Positions 25,548 to 35,201 of a stretch of DNA of 64,000 nt are shown here, piece after piece. The notes under the pieces are model-generated. The model was not told the origin of the DNA, searched no databases, and was given only the letters and a program-made list of their open reading frames with translations. Within the stretch, counting starts at the first letter, position 1. Each line of letters opens with the position of its first letter. The stretch covers positions 1 to 64,000 of the forward strand of contig NZ_CANMAH010000007.1 of assembly GCF_947495825.1 (NCBI RefSeq), read 5' to 3'. Position numbers and translations under genes: made by a program. The stretch is from an uncultured Psychrobacter sp. Its GTDB lineage: Bacteria > Pseudomonadota > Gammaproteobacteria > Pseudomonadales > Moraxellaceae.

Positions 25548-28436
25548 TTATGGCTTCACGGTAACTAGTACACGAATAGAATCCGGTACTAGTGATAAAT
25601 TTGCTAGCGCTTGCTCACCTTGCGCTTGTAACTGCTCTAGACGCTCAACTTCTTCAGGACGCACATTAGGGTTAATAGTTTGCAGGTGCTTGAGACGTTT
25701 GATCTCACGTGACCATTGCTGGTTAAAGCGTGCACTTGCTTGCTCACCAATGTCCGCTAACTGTGCTCGTGCGATCTCCTCAGCTTCATAATAACGACTC
25801 TCAATCACATCACTGCGTACTTTGACGACTTGGCGCGCGCGGGTTTTATCCAAACGGTCAATATGTGGCATAATCATCTCGCTACTGATACGCGCAGACA
25901 AGTCACTTCCTTGCTCACTGATAAAGACACGAATGTTCTGAGTAGGTAGAGTAGCTGGTAGGTTAAGTAACTTTGGCGCAATCGCTTCAACCCTAAAATG
26001 AACCTCAAGCATAATCATACCTTGAGGAATGGCATTGCTCTTGAGCATCGCTACCGTCGTATTGCCAAAGGTACTCGTGCTGGCAAGCTCGTAAATCGAT
26101 TGCATCAATGGATGCTCATGGGTGACAAAATCGATGTCTTCACGCTGCAGCGCAAGCTTACGATCAAAGGTCAACGTCATACCTTCTTCATCACCCAGTG
26201 GCAACCCTTCAATATACTCACTAACTTCGGTGCTATCAAGCGGTGCAAGCACCCAAGAACCATCGCGCTGGATGCTGTAATCGACATTGGCTGATGCCAA
26301 AAAGCGCTCAATAAAGGGTGGTAGTACATTGTGTGCATCAAAATCATGCATCGCATCTGCAATACGCCCAGCGACGCGTGGACGGCATGAGTTGTACTCA
26401 AGTAGACGATCACGCCCTGCTTGCAGCTGCGCTTCTAGCGCCAAACGCATTTGTAGTGCTTCAGCAATGAGGTCTTGTAAAGCAGCACGGTTTTCAGCGC
26501 TATCAGGGCCTTCAAGTAGCGGTTTGAGCGTTTGAATATACTGTTCTTGCACGCTTTGAGCAGTCGGAGATATCTGACTGAACATATTTAGTGCGCTGTT
26601 ATACCACTGATATAGACGCTCTTGCGCTGTCCCTTGTACATAAGGTACGTGCAGCGTGATTTGCTGCGTTTGTCCAATACGATCTAGGCGACCGATACGC
26701 TGCTCTAAAGTATCTGGATTAGCAGGCAGGTCCCATAGTATCAGCTGACTTGCAAATTGAAAATTACGACCTTCAGAGCCGATTTCTGAACACAACAATA
26801 TCTGCGCGCCTTCTCTATCGGCGAAGAACGCTGCCGCTTGATCGCGCTCAAGTAGTGTCATCTGCTCAGTAAAGATGGCAGTCTTAATACCAGCATGTAA
26901 ACGCAATACTGCCTCTAAGCTTTCTACGGTTGCACCACTACGAGCAATCAGCAATACTTTTTCGTGTTTAAGCTCACCTTTTAATATATCAATCAACCAT
27001 GGCACACGTGGATCATCCTCTAGCCAGCCGCCATCGGGCTGATTTTCTTCACCCCACAGCTGCTCACGCAGCTTGCCATTGGTTTGATAGCTGTTCTGCC
27101 ACGCCTCAGGTAACGGTAAAGGATATGGCTGACTGCTACGTCCATAGAACCCTTTGACACTCTCACGAGTATTACGGAACAACACCCGCCCTGTGCCATG
27201 ACGATCTAATAGCTCATTAAGGGCATAAGTACGTAATTTGTCATCTTCATTAATCGTTGCCAACTCGTCGGCACTCAAATCCAACAGGGCAGTTAATGCA
27301 GCGATTTGTCCGTCATTTAACGGCTTATCGTCAATCAAAACCCTAGCTACTGCTGCAGTTTCAGCAAAGGCTTCTTGACCGGCAATAAACTCATCCAAAT
27401 CATCAAAGCGATCGGAGTCGAGCAAACGCAAGCGCGCAAAATGACTTTGTACACCCAGCTGTTCAGGCGTGGCCGTTAGTAACATCACACCAGGCGTTTC
27501 TTCAGCGAAGTCAGCTACTAAGTCATATTTCTCATTGCCGCCCGTTGCTTCATCCCAGTGCAAATGATGCGCCTCATCGATGACTAACAAATCAAATCCG
27601 GCCTCTATCGCTTGATCATATAAGTCAGGATGGTCAAGCAGCAGATCCATGCCAGCGATGATACATTGCTCAGTGGCAAACACATTTTGCTCAGGATCAT
27701 GCTCTTTAATCGCTGCAGTACGGACCAAATCAAACAAAGCAAAGTTTAGGTTAAAGCGGCGACGTAATTCAACCATCCATTGATATTGCAAACTATCAGG
27801 AACCAATACTAAAACGCGCTCAGCTTTACCGGTTAAAAGCTGCTGATGAATAATAAGACCCGCCTCGATAGTTTTACCAAGGCCTACCTCATCGGCAAGT
27901 AACACACGCGGTGCAATACGCTTACCGACTTCGTGGGCGATATACAGCTGATGTTCAATAATATCGACACGCGCTCCCATCAAACCCTTTAACGGATGTC
28001 CTGCCAGCGCTGATTGCATACGCAATATATCTTGACGCAGCTCATACCAGTCTCCGCGCTCAATACGACCAGCCAACAGTCTTTCGAGCGGCTTTGCTAA
28101 AGTGATATTTGCCGCAAGACGAGTTTCCATGATGCCTTTTTCGTGCTCATCGACACTATATTTGAGCACGCCCATCACTTCATCAACCGCAGTGACCGTA
28201 TAGCTATTTCCTTGCTGATCACTGATACTATCACCAACCTTAAACACGACACGTGACAACGGTGCAGAGTTTTTTGCATACACTCGCGTCTCTTCGCTTT
28301 GCGGGAATAAGATATGTACACAGCGGTCGTCTACATCAATAACCACGCCCAAGCCAAGCTCGGACTCAGTGTCAGATAAATGGCGTTGACCAACGGCGAA
28401 TTCGGTACTATGCAATGAGGCGGTGGAGATAGTCAT
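25548..28436 (-). CDS. rapA: RNA polymerase-associated ATPase RapA
   Basis: A 962-aa Swi2/Snf2 ATPase that recycles RNA polymerase. The N-terminal FAVGQRHLSDTESELGLGVV segment matches E. coli RapA. Helicase motifs follow: LLADEVGLGKTIEAGL (I), DEAHH (II), LLTATPEQLG (III), and in the second lobe RNTRESVKGF, LLCSEIGSEGRNFQFA and QRIGRLDRIGQ (VI), then the C-terminal RapA domain. I choose ATG 28436; the frame continues 24 codons further upstream without family similarity. E. coli RapA is 968 aa. Confidence 0.96.
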   Translation of the reverse strand: MTISTASLHSTEFAVGQRHLSDTESELGLGVVIDVDDRCVHILFPQSEETRVYAKNSAPLSRVVFKVGDSISDQQGNSYTVTAVDEVMGVLKYSVDEHEKGIMETRLAANITLAKPLERLLAGRIERGDWYELRQDILRMQSALAGHPLKGLMGARVDIIEHQLYIAHEVGKRIAPRVLLADEVGLGKTIEAGLIIHQQLLTGKAERVLVLVPDSLQYQWMVELRRRFNLNFALFDLVRTAAIKEHDPEQNVFATEQCIIAGMDLLLDHPDLYDQAIEAGFDLLVIDEAHHLHWDEATGGNEKYDLVADFAEETPGVMLLTATPEQLGVQSHFARLRLLDSDRFDDLDEFIAGQEAFAETAAVARVLIDDKPLNDGQIAALTALLDLSADELATINEDDKLRTYALNELLDRHGTGRVLFRNTRESVKGFYGRSSQPYPLPLPEAWQNSYQTNGKLREQLWGEENQPDGGWLEDDPRVPWLIDILKGELKHEKVLLIARSGATVESLEAVLRLHAGIKTAIFTEQMTLLERDQAAAFFADREGAQILLCSEIGSEGRNFQFASQLILWDLPANPDTLEQRIGRLDRIGQTQQITLHVPYVQGTAQERLYQWYNSALNMFSQISPTAQSVQEQYIQTLKPLLEGPDSAENRAALQDLIAEALQMRLALEAQLQAGRDRLLEYNSCRPRVAGRIADAMHDFDAHNVLPPFIERFLASANVDYSIQRDGSWVLAPLDSTEVSEYIEGLPLGDEEGMTLTFDRKLALQREDIDFVTHEHPLMQSIYELASTSTFGNTTVAMLKSNAIPQGMIMLEVHFRVEAIAPKLLNLPATLPTQNIRVFISEQGSDLSARISSEMIMPHIDRLDKTRARQVVKVRSDVIESRYYEAEEIARAQLADIGEQASARFNQQWSREIKRLKHLQTINPNVRPEEVERLEQLQAQGEQALANLSLVPDSIRVLVTVKP

Positions 28437-28985
28437 AAGGCGATGTCTTTTGTACTCAGATGATAAGAAAATGGGCGACAACAACATCGTACTAATCTTA
28501 AAAAGCACAATGAAGTTGTTACGATAGTCAGCACTATCGTTTGAAGATGCATATATTAACTTAGTTACGCGACGTTTTAGCGAAACCAGTCAAGTGCACC
28601 ATTATATAACGTTACCGGCTAAATGCGTGCAATAAGTTGGTTTTTCAAGAGCAGATCAATGAGGAATATAGATAATAAAATGAGTGGCGTTTTACGAAAC
28701 TTATGGCGAGGATGACACCTATAGCAAGAAGTTGCCATAAATTGGTAGTATTTGTAACCATTATGGCAACTAACATCCATACGCTTACTGACGTATTTTT
28801 CAATTTTTGCTCAAAGCATGCTACATTGAGTCGGTACTGATAAAAGCAGCACATAATAACTTGTTACCCAAGATAGTATGTTTTGTTTTATGAAAAATGT
28901 CCAAACACCACCTATTCTATTCATCGTCATAAAAACACTACAAGAGACTTTATAAATTAAAAAACTTTAAAAATAAGGATTAATT
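28437..28985. other. Long divergent spacer between rapA and the hydroxyacid dehydrogenase gene
   Basis: AT-rich. Apart from the inverted repeat at 28730-28771 I see no RNA gene and no ORF I would support. It must hold the divergent promoters. Confidence 0.4.
28730..28771. repeat. Inverted repeat, 11 bp perfect arms plus inner pairing
   Basis: AGTTGCCATAA (28730-28740) pairs with TTATGGCAACT (28761-28771), and a further TGGT/ACCA pairs inside. No T-run follows on either strand, so a regulatory or structured-RNA role is as likely as termination. Confidence 0.6.
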
Positions 28986-29930
28986 ATGCGAGCGGTTTTT
29001 TTAGATAAAGGAACATTTTCTGATGACGTAAACTTGCCAGCACCTGCAGGCGTGACTGACTACATCACTTATGATGACACTTCTGCAGATGCCAACCTCA
29101 TTATTGAGCGCTGCCAAGATGCTGACATTATCTTTACCAATAAAGTTCAGATTACTGCTGATGTAATTGCTAAGCTCCCTAAACTTAAGCTCATTCAGCT
29201 GACTGCCACTGGTATGAACAACGTCGACCAAGAGGCTTGCAAGGCGCACAACGTTACTTTATACAATGTCGCTGGTTACGCGGTCAAAAGCGTTCCTGAA
29301 CATACCTTTATGCTTATGCTAAACGCAATGCGAGCTGGCATTTATTATCACCAAAAGGTGGCTGATGGCACATGGCGAGAGAACGGTAATTTTTGCCTGC
29401 TTGATGTGTCTCTTGTAGATTTAGAAGATAAGACTCTAGGGATTATTGGTGTGGGTACTATTGGTAAGCGTGTGACCGAAATAGCTCGGGCGTTTGGTAT
29501 GACGGTACTGTGGGCCGAGCATCAAGGACGCACACCGCGTAATGATGACTATACCGCCTTTGAAGAGGTACTCGGCCAATCTGATGTGATAAGTCTGCAT
29601 TGTCCATTAAATGAGCAGACTAAGCACCTTATCAATCAAGACACCTTAGCCAAAATGAGCAAACAACCTTTGCTGGTAAACGTCGCTCGCGGCGGCATCG
29701 TCGATAGTCAAGCCCTAGCAGATGCTGTTCATAATGAACAAATCCTTGGCTACGCAACGGATGTCTTTGAACAAGAACCTATTACCGCAGATGACCCCCT
29801 ATTGAGTATGAGCGATCATCCACGCGTGATATTTAGCCCGCATAATGCTTGGGGTAGTAAGAGCGCACAAGAGACTCTCTGGCAAATATTAAGCAAACAA
29901 GTAGCAGATTTCGTCGCCGATTATCAATAA
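28986..29930 (+). CDS. D-2-hydroxyacid dehydrogenase (glycerate dehydrogenase-like)
   Basis: A 314-aa NAD-dependent dehydrogenase. Rossmann motif GVGTIG at 155-160, catalytic Arg235 (NVARGGIVD), Glu264 (DVFEQEP) and His286 (SPHNAW). Sequence around TATGMNNVDQEACKAHNV and VPEHTFML resembles HprA-type hydroxypyruvate/glycerate dehydrogenases, though the acid used cannot be fixed by sequence. AAGGA precedes the ATG. The stop lies 4 bp from the stop of the converging monooxygenase gene, so the 3' ends must overlap as transcripts. Confidence 0.92.
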   Translation: MRAVFLDKGTFSDDVNLPAPAGVTDYITYDDTSADANLIIERCQDADIIFTNKVQITADVIAKLPKLKLIQLTATGMNNVDQEACKAHNVTLYNVAGYAVKSVPEHTFMLMLNAMRAGIYYHQKVADGTWRENGNFCLLDVSLVDLEDKTLGIIGVGTIGKRVTEIARAFGMTVLWAEHQGRTPRNDDYTAFEEVLGQSDVISLHCPLNEQTKHLINQDTLAKMSKQPLLVNVARGGIVDSQALADAVHNEQILGYATDVFEQEPITADDPLLSMSDHPRVIFSPHNAWGSKSAQETLWQILSKQVADFVADYQ

Positions 29931-29934
29931 ATAC

Positions 29935-31548
29935 CTAGCGGGTAAAGTGTAGCCAGTTGTCTTCGATTTTACGGTATTTAAGCATAATGCGGTCACTTAA
30001 GTAGTTGTTCGTCACTCGCCATGGATAGCGATCGCCCTGCTTGGGTAGCTCATCTTTTGCACGGCGTACATAGCCTGCTGATAGCGCTCCAAGTACTGTA
30101 TCTGGTTGCACTTGCACCTGCTCTTTATCGGTTATAGCTTGCGGGCAGACGACATGATAATGGTGCTTTTTCATATGTTTGAGTACTCTGACCACATATT
30201 GACACGCTAGATCTATTTTTAGCGTCCATGATGCATTGGTGTAGCCAAACATCATCGCGATATTGGGCACGCCCTCCAGCATCACAGCCTTATAAGTCAT
30301 GCGCGCACCAACATCGATAAGCTCACCATCGACATATAGCGCAGCTCCGCCTAGTATCTGCAGTTTAAGCCCTGTTGCAGTCACAATAATATCTGCTTCT
30401 ATATGCTTGCCAGAGGTTAAGGCGATACCTGTCTTGGTAAAATGACTGATTTGATCGGTCACGACCTCTGCTCTGTTGCCATGCAGTGCAGTAAATAAGT
30501 CGCTATCAGGTACCGCACACAGACGCTCATCCCACGGATTATAAGTAGGCATAAAGTGAGCAATATCGACGCCGCTGCCTTTTAGCTCTTTTTTGACGCC
30601 ATGTTTTAATACTGCTTTTAAGACGTTAGGCGCATAAGTAGCAAATTGATAGAGCCCTTGTTGCATTAGGACGTTGCGTGTACGCAGTAAGTTATAAGCC
30701 TGATGCTTTGATAAAGGTGAAAACTTACCCGATAGCCAGTCAAGCGCGTAATCATCACCAGGTACACTGGCTACATATGTTGGTGAGCGCTGTAGCATCG
30801 TCACATGACGCGCGCATTGCCCATCATCTGGTTCGACTAACGCTGGCACCAAAGTCATCGCCGTCGCACCACTACCAATCACCACAATATTTTTATCGTT
30901 ATAATCCACATCTTGCCAATACTGTGGATGCACGATATCACCTTGGAATTGCTCTTCACCTTCAAAATGCGGTCGATATCCTGTATCGTAGTCATAGTAA
31001 CCAGTCGCACCAACGATGAAGTTCGCTGTCACCGTATACACTTCACCGCTGGCATGGTTTTTGACCATGGCGGTCCACTGTTCAGCGTTACTTGACCAAG
31101 ATAGTTGCTGCACGTCATGTTGATAGCGTATATGTTTTTCGACCCCAAACTCGCGCGCCGTATCTGCTATATAGCTTTTGATGTCATCACCTTTAGCTAA
31201 CATCTTATGATCTAACCATGGACGAAAACTATAACCAAAAGTCAAAGCATCAGAGTCCGAACGAATACCAGGATAAGTAAACAAGTCCCATGTACCGCCC
31301 AAGTCTGCGCGTTTTTCTAATATAATAAATGACTTGGTAGCTTTGCCTTTATCACGATTTTTTGCCTTATTGAATAGCTTTTGTTTATTTTGCTGCAAAC
31401 GGCAAGCCATACCGATTCCAGAGATACCAGCACCAATGATTAAGACCTCATAATCCACCGTCACGTCCGGTTGAGATTTTGATCGCGTCAGGGCGCGCGT
31501 CAGGCGAGCTTTTGTCATATTTTTTATAGAATCAACACCGATCATCAT
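29935..31548 (-). CDS. EthA-like flavin-containing Baeyer-Villiger monooxygenase
   Basis: A 537-aa FAD/NADPH monooxygenase. FAD motif GAGISG at 39-44, NADPH motif GSGATA at 225-230, and between them FQGDIVHPQYW (201-211), matching the Baeyer-Villiger fingerprint FxGxxxHxxxW although the next residue is Gln. Blocks such as LEKRADLGGTWDLF, LQRSPTYVASVPGDD, YNPWDERLCAVP, FGYTNASWTLKIDL and DELPKQGDRYPWR closely recall mycobacterial EthA. It probably oxidises ketones to esters; the natural substrate is unknown. About 25 basic N-terminal residues precede the core. Confidence 0.9.
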   Translation of the reverse strand: MMIGVDSIKNMTKARLTRALTRSKSQPDVTVDYEVLIIGAGISGIGMACRLQQNKQKLFNKAKNRDKGKATKSFIILEKRADLGGTWDLFTYPGIRSDSDALTFGYSFRPWLDHKMLAKGDDIKSYIADTAREFGVEKHIRYQHDVQQLSWSSNAEQWTAMVKNHASGEVYTVTANFIVGATGYYDYDTGYRPHFEGEEQFQGDIVHPQYWQDVDYNDKNIVVIGSGATAMTLVPALVEPDDGQCARHVTMLQRSPTYVASVPGDDYALDWLSGKFSPLSKHQAYNLLRTRNVLMQQGLYQFATYAPNVLKAVLKHGVKKELKGSGVDIAHFMPTYNPWDERLCAVPDSDLFTALHGNRAEVVTDQISHFTKTGIALTSGKHIEADIIVTATGLKLQILGGAALYVDGELIDVGARMTYKAVMLEGVPNIAMMFGYTNASWTLKIDLACQYVVRVLKHMKKHHYHVVCPQAITDKEQVQVQPDTVLGALSAGYVRRAKDELPKQGDRYPWRVTNNYLSDRIMLKYRKIEDNWLHFTR

Positions 31549-31664
31549 CTCATCCTATGTTAGCAACTGATTATCCTCAATTCATAATATATAGCTGTTA
31601 CTACTCTCTACGCTACTAAATCAAGGCACTAAGCTTGGTTTGTTATTTTCAAAATGCGCCACGT

Positions 31665-32378
31665 TTAAAACGGTATCGCGCTTTCCCAATCCATCCAAGC
31701 GCCAAGTACAGGATGCTTTAGACGTAGCTGCTGGGCGTGCAAATTTAGACGCGGTGCAATTTGTAGTGCCAGTCCTTCTGCATAAATGGGATCACCGATA
31801 ATGACGTGTCCTGCATGCACCATATGCACGCGCAATTGATGGCTACGTCCTGTCACCGGTTTTAGCGCGACACGAGTGACTGCTTGACCATTACATTGTT
31901 CATAAGCGAGCACCTCATATAAGGTCAAGGCATTTTTACTCCAGTCATGATCAACGATATGTCGCGGCTTGGTTGTCGGCTCATATCTTACCGGTACAGA
32001 TATTTTTCCCGTTACCCCTATTGTCTCCCAAGTACCAAAAACCCGCGCTTGATAGGTCTTTTGCGGCAACCTATCGATGAATTGTTTACTAATATTAGTC
32101 TGAGCCGCCGCATTTTTTGCAAATATAAGCAGGCCTGAGGTATCCATATCCAATCGATGAATGAGCTTTACATCAGGATTGGCACGTTCAAGTCGAGCCA
32201 ATAAACTGACCTTTAAGGTCTTACCATCAACACTTAATAGCCCTGCAGGCTTGTCTACTACCCAAATATCATCATCTTCATAAACGGTAATTTCTTGCGC
32301 AAATTTTTGAAAAAACGCCAATGGATACTGAGTTTCTTGTAAATTCATGGCAGCGATGTCATCATCGGTAAAAGGCAT
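31665..32378 (-). CDS. RluA family pseudouridine synthase
   Basis: A 237-aa RNA pseudouridine synthase. The catalytic motif HRLDMDTSGLLIFAKN contains Asp77. DDDIWVVDKPAGLLSV and the final RSHQLRVHM ... GDPIY blocks are typical. It has no S4 domain, and the size matches short RluA-type enzymes acting on 23S rRNA position 746 and tRNA position 32; that target is inferred from family and length. The start is at MPFTDDD, with no clear Shine-Dalgarno; a start at Met11 is possible. Monocistronic. Confidence 0.92.
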   Translation of the reverse strand: MPFTDDDIAAMNLQETQYPLAFFQKFAQEITVYEDDDIWVVDKPAGLLSVDGKTLKVSLLARLERANPDVKLIHRLDMDTSGLLIFAKNAAAQTNISKQFIDRLPQKTYQARVFGTWETIGVTGKISVPVRYEPTTKPRHIVDHDWSKNALTLYEVLAYEQCNGQAVTRVALKPVTGRSHQLRVHMVHAGHVIIGDPIYAEGLALQIAPRLNLHAQQLRLKHPVLGAWMDWESAIPF

Positions 32379-32582
32379 AAAAAATGGCTACTTATATAAA
32401 TAGGTTTAAATGAGGTAAAAAGGCATAATCGATCGTCTAGGCGTTTTTACTGGCTGAATCGTAAGGACAATCTGCTACAAAGATGTAGCGTCTGTTAATT
32501 TGTGTTTCGATTTATTGTACTAATACTAGTTGTTAAGCATTTTAACCGCCGTTTGTCTGTCAAGAGGCGGCAAACATGCTAA
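32379..32582. other. Divergent spacer between the pseudouridine synthase gene and trxA
   Basis: No gene recognised. It should contain the pseudouridine synthase promoter. A GC-rich partial dyad (CCGCC ... GGCGG, about 32547-32570) lies just upstream of the trxA -10. Confidence 0.35.
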
Positions 32583-32588
32583 TATAAT
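32583..32588 (+). promoter_or_regulatory. Candidate -10 of trxA
   Basis: A perfect TATAAT about 165 bp upstream of trxA. The -35 at normal distance is poor, so the promoter may need an activator or be weak. Confidence 0.4.
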
Positions 32589-32752
32589 GGCACATTTTCA
32601 CTTCCATTCAATACTTCTTAAGCCGTAAGTAGATAATTAATTGGATAAATATAAGTCACTTATCTTGTACAGCAATAAGATATTTATACTTATTTTATCA
32701 AACTACTTTTATCTATTCCTGGCAAAAGATGATAAAACAAGAGAGAATAATT

Positions 32753-33079
32753 ATGTCAGACCTTATTGTTAATACCACCGATACAGATTTTGACCAAGAC
32801 GTATTACAATCTGATATCCCCGTTTTAGTAGACTTTTGGGCAACGTGGTGCGGTCCTTGTAAGTCAATAGCGCCTATCTTAGAAGATTTGGCCAACGACT
32901 ATCAAAGTAAAGTAAAAATCGTCAAAGTCGACGTGGACAATAACCCACAAGCAGCAAGCCGCTTTGGAATCCGTAATATCCCAACTTTATTCGTCTTTAA
33001 AGACGGCGAAAAGGTAGATTCAGTGATGGGTCTACAGCCAAAGTCTGAACTTGCTAAAGTACTTGATAAGCATTTATAA
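32753..33079 (+). CDS. trxA: Thioredoxin
   Basis: A 108-aa thioredoxin reducing protein disulfides. Active site WCGPC at residues 32-36, preceded by VLVDFWAT and followed by the conserved cis-Pro segment IRNIPTLFVFKDGE. Start at ATG 32753 with AAGAGAGAA upstream; an in-frame start 8 codons earlier lacks family similarity. It is followed by its own terminator and then rho, the trxA-rho order seen across gammaproteobacteria. Confidence 0.97.
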   Translation: MSDLIVNTTDTDFDQDVLQSDIPVLVDFWATWCGPCKSIAPILEDLANDYQSKVKIVKVDVDNNPQAASRFGIRNIPTLFVFKDGEKVDSVMGLQPKSELAKVLDKHL

Positions 33080-33125
33080 ATTGCGTATCGACACTACCGA
33101 TTATTTGAATAAATAATCGAAATTG

Positions 33126-33156
33126 GCCATTATCTGTACAAGATGATGGCTTTTTT
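33126..33156 (+). terminator. Terminator of trxA
   Basis: GCCATTATCT / AGATGATGGC (10 bp with one G-U) around GTACA, followed by TTTTTT. Confidence 0.88.
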
Positions 33157-33207
33157 GCATCTTTGTTAGCAAATAAGCGAATTATGCAAATTTTTTAACA
33201 AAAATAA

Positions 33208-33237
33208 TTGACAAGCCTAACTTTAAAACCGTATAGT
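33208..33237 (+). promoter_or_regulatory. Probable rho promoter
   Basis: A perfect -35 TTGACA (33208-33213), 18-nt spacer and TATAGT (33232-33237). Initiation near 33244 would give a leader of about 350 nt before rho, a length compatible with the Rho-dependent autoregulation known in enterics. Confidence 0.65.
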
Positions 33238-33478
33238 CTGCTGTCAAGAGAAACATAAAGTTTTTCTGATGCGTCTTAACGCTATTCTCCTCGTGTTTAT
33301 CAACACAAAACACAGTTGTATACTGAACGAAATTACTAACTATAATTATTGATATGGAGCTTTCATTGCAAGCTTTTATATCCCAAACTCTTATATAGTC
33401 CTCTTTATATTCACATTTGTCATCCTGACACAGTTTTGCGCAGCTGATGATAATCTGACACATAAAAATCAATGCTAT

Positions 33479-33583
33479 ATGAAGTTCAACTCTGTGCACA
33501 CATCCTATCGCTACACTATCGTTGTTTTAATCAATGTCGTGGGTTGTGCTGCTAATGGCAGTTCTCACCCGATAAATCGTTAA
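33479..33583 (+). CDS. Possible 34-aa peptide in the rho leader
   Basis: A short frame ending 10 bp before rho. The peptide has Lys2, a polar segment, a short hydrophobic stretch (TIVVLINVV) and then VVGC, which resembles a weak lipobox, followed by [12 protein letters not shown]. coli has a leader peptide of similar size (RhoL) upstream of rho, but I see no sequence similarity. No Shine-Dalgarno is evident. It could be a translated leader, a small lipoprotein or chance. Confidence 0.25.
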   Translation: MKFNSVHTSYRYTIVVLINVVGCAANGSSHPINR

Positions 33584-33593
33584 TGACCTACCT

Positions 33594-34862
33594 ATGAATT
33601 TAACTGAATTAAAGAAAAAATCAATCACTGAGCTATTGGCTATTGCCAAAGAAATGGGTCTTGATAATATGGCCCGTAGCCGTAAACAAGACATTATCTT
33701 TGCGATACTAAAAACGCACGCTCGTAACGGTGAAGCTATTTATGGTGATGGCGTACTTGAAGTCCTACCAGATGGTTTCGGCTTTTTGCGCTCATCAGAA
33801 GGCTCTTATTTGGCAGGCCCTGACGACATTTATGTCAGCCCAAGCCAAATCAGACGTTTTAGCCTAAAGACAGGCGACAGTATCGCTGGCACCATTCGTC
33901 CACCAAAAGATTCTGAGCGTTACTTTGCATTACTAAAAGTAGGCGAAGTCAACTTTGATACGCCAGATCGCTCACGTCATAAGCTCATTTTTGAGAATCT
34001 AACACCGCTATTTCCCACCGAACATCTTAAGCTTGAGCTTGGTAACGGTACGACCGAAGACTTGACTGGACGTATCATTGATCTGATTGCGCCGATTGGT
34101 AAAGGTCAACGCTCTATTATCGTGGCTCCACCAAAGGCAGGTAAAACCGTACTCTTACAGTCGATTGCCCAATCCATCACGCGTAACAATCCTGAATGCT
34201 ATCTTATTGTTCTACTGATTGATGAGCGTCCAGAAGAAGTCACAGAAATGGTACGTACAGTACGCGGTGAAGTGGTCGCCTCAACGTTTGATGAGCCGCC
34301 GCAGCGTCATGTACAAGTCGCTGAGATGGTCATCGAAAAAGCCAAGCGTCTGGTTGAGCACAAACAAGACGTTGTCGTTCTACTAGACTCTATCACACGT
34401 CTTGCTCGTGCTTATAACACAGTTATCCCTTCATCTGGTAAAGTATTGACTGGTGGACTTGATGCCACTGCGCTTGAGCGACCAAAACGCTTTTTTGGTG
34501 CGGCACGTAATGTTGAAGAAGGTGGCAGCTTGACCATTATTGCCAGCGCCCTTATCGACACCGGTAGCAAAATGGACAGTGTCATCTTTGAAGAGTTTAA
34601 AGGTACTGGTAACCAAGAGATCACTCTTGAGCGTGATTTGGCTGAAAAACGCGTCTTTCCAGCGATCAACATCAAAAAGTCAGGTACTCGCCGTGAAGAG
34701 CGTATCCTTGATGAAGATAAACTGCGCAAAGTTTGGATACTACGTAAGTTGTTACAACCGATGGATGGTGTTCAAGCAACTGAGTTTTTACTAGATCGTC
34801 TCAAAGAAGCTAAGACAAATGATGAATTCTTTGAACAAATGAAACGTAAATCTCAAAACTAA
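33594..34862 (+). CDS. rho: Transcription termination factor Rho
   Basis: A 422-aa hexameric RNA helicase ending transcription. N-terminal helix bundle (about 1-47), cold-shock-like RNA-binding domain with [14 protein letters not shown] (60-73), Walker [12 protein letters not shown] (178-188), Walker [17 protein letters not shown], the Q/R loops in [18 protein letters not shown], and [14 protein letters not shown] near the end. Length is close to E. coli Rho (419). No clear Shine-Dalgarno precedes the ATG. The long leader and possible leader peptide suggest autoregulation. Confidence 0.98.
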   Translation: MNLTELKKKSITELLAIAKEMGLDNMARSRKQDIIFAILKTHARNGEAIYGDGVLEVLPDGFGFLRSSEGSYLAGPDDIYVSPSQIRRFSLKTGDSIAGTIRPPKDSERYFALLKVGEVNFDTPDRSRHKLIFENLTPLFPTEHLKLELGNGTTEDLTGRIIDLIAPIGKGQRSIIVAPPKAGKTVLLQSIAQSITRNNPECYLIVLLIDERPEEVTEMVRTVRGEVVASTFDEPPQRHVQVAEMVIEKAKRLVEHKQDVVVLLDSITRLARAYNTVIPSSGKVLTGGLDATALERPKRFFGAARNVEEGGSLTIIASALIDTGSKMDSVIFEEFKGTGNQEITLERDLAEKRVFPAINIKKSGTRREERILDEDKLRKVWILRKLLQPMDGVQATEFLLDRLKEAKTNDEFFEQMKRKSQN

Positions 34863-35101
34863 ATAAATTAGTGTTTATTTATATTGCACTTATTTTCAAA
34901 TAATTTTAAACAAGATAGCGCTAAGTAAACTAGATAATTAAAACTCAATAAGCTCTGTTATCTTTAATCTTTATAACAACGTTTAAAAGTGTTAGCTTAT
35001 TAATTGAATAAATACAAGAATTATCAGTAAAAGCACTACCAATGACACAGTGAAGCAACATAAATTACAGGGTGTTTGCAAAGCTTAGCCAATCTACTAC
35101 G
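34863..35101. other. Spacer after rho
   Basis: Very AT-rich, no gene and no intrinsic terminator recognised; rho transcription may end by a Rho-dependent route. Confidence 0.35.
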
Positions 35102-35126
35102 ACTATACTGAGTTTATAAGTATAGT
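35102..35126. promoter_or_regulatory. Operator-like dyad upstream of the glycine-zipper lipoprotein gene
   Basis: ACTATACT and AGTATAGT form a perfect 8-bp dyad with a 9-nt spacer, 75 bp upstream of the start codon. The half-site also resembles a -10 hexamer. A dimeric regulator site is inference. Confidence 0.35.
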
Positions 35127-35201
35127 ATTATCTACAGTATAAATAAGCTTTACGTAATATACTTTGTTTATTTCAATTTTGATTATTTAATAGGTGATAA
35201 C

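Noticed and set aside
28645..28854. Minus-strand hydrophobic frame of 69 codons between rapA and the dehydrogenase gene
   Set aside because: It contains the inverted repeat at 28730-28771 and has no ribosome binding site; AT-rich DNA easily gives such frames.
33182..33499. Minus-strand frame of 105 codons in the rho leader
   Set aside because: No Shine-Dalgarno, odd composition and antisense to the rho leader; nothing recognisable.
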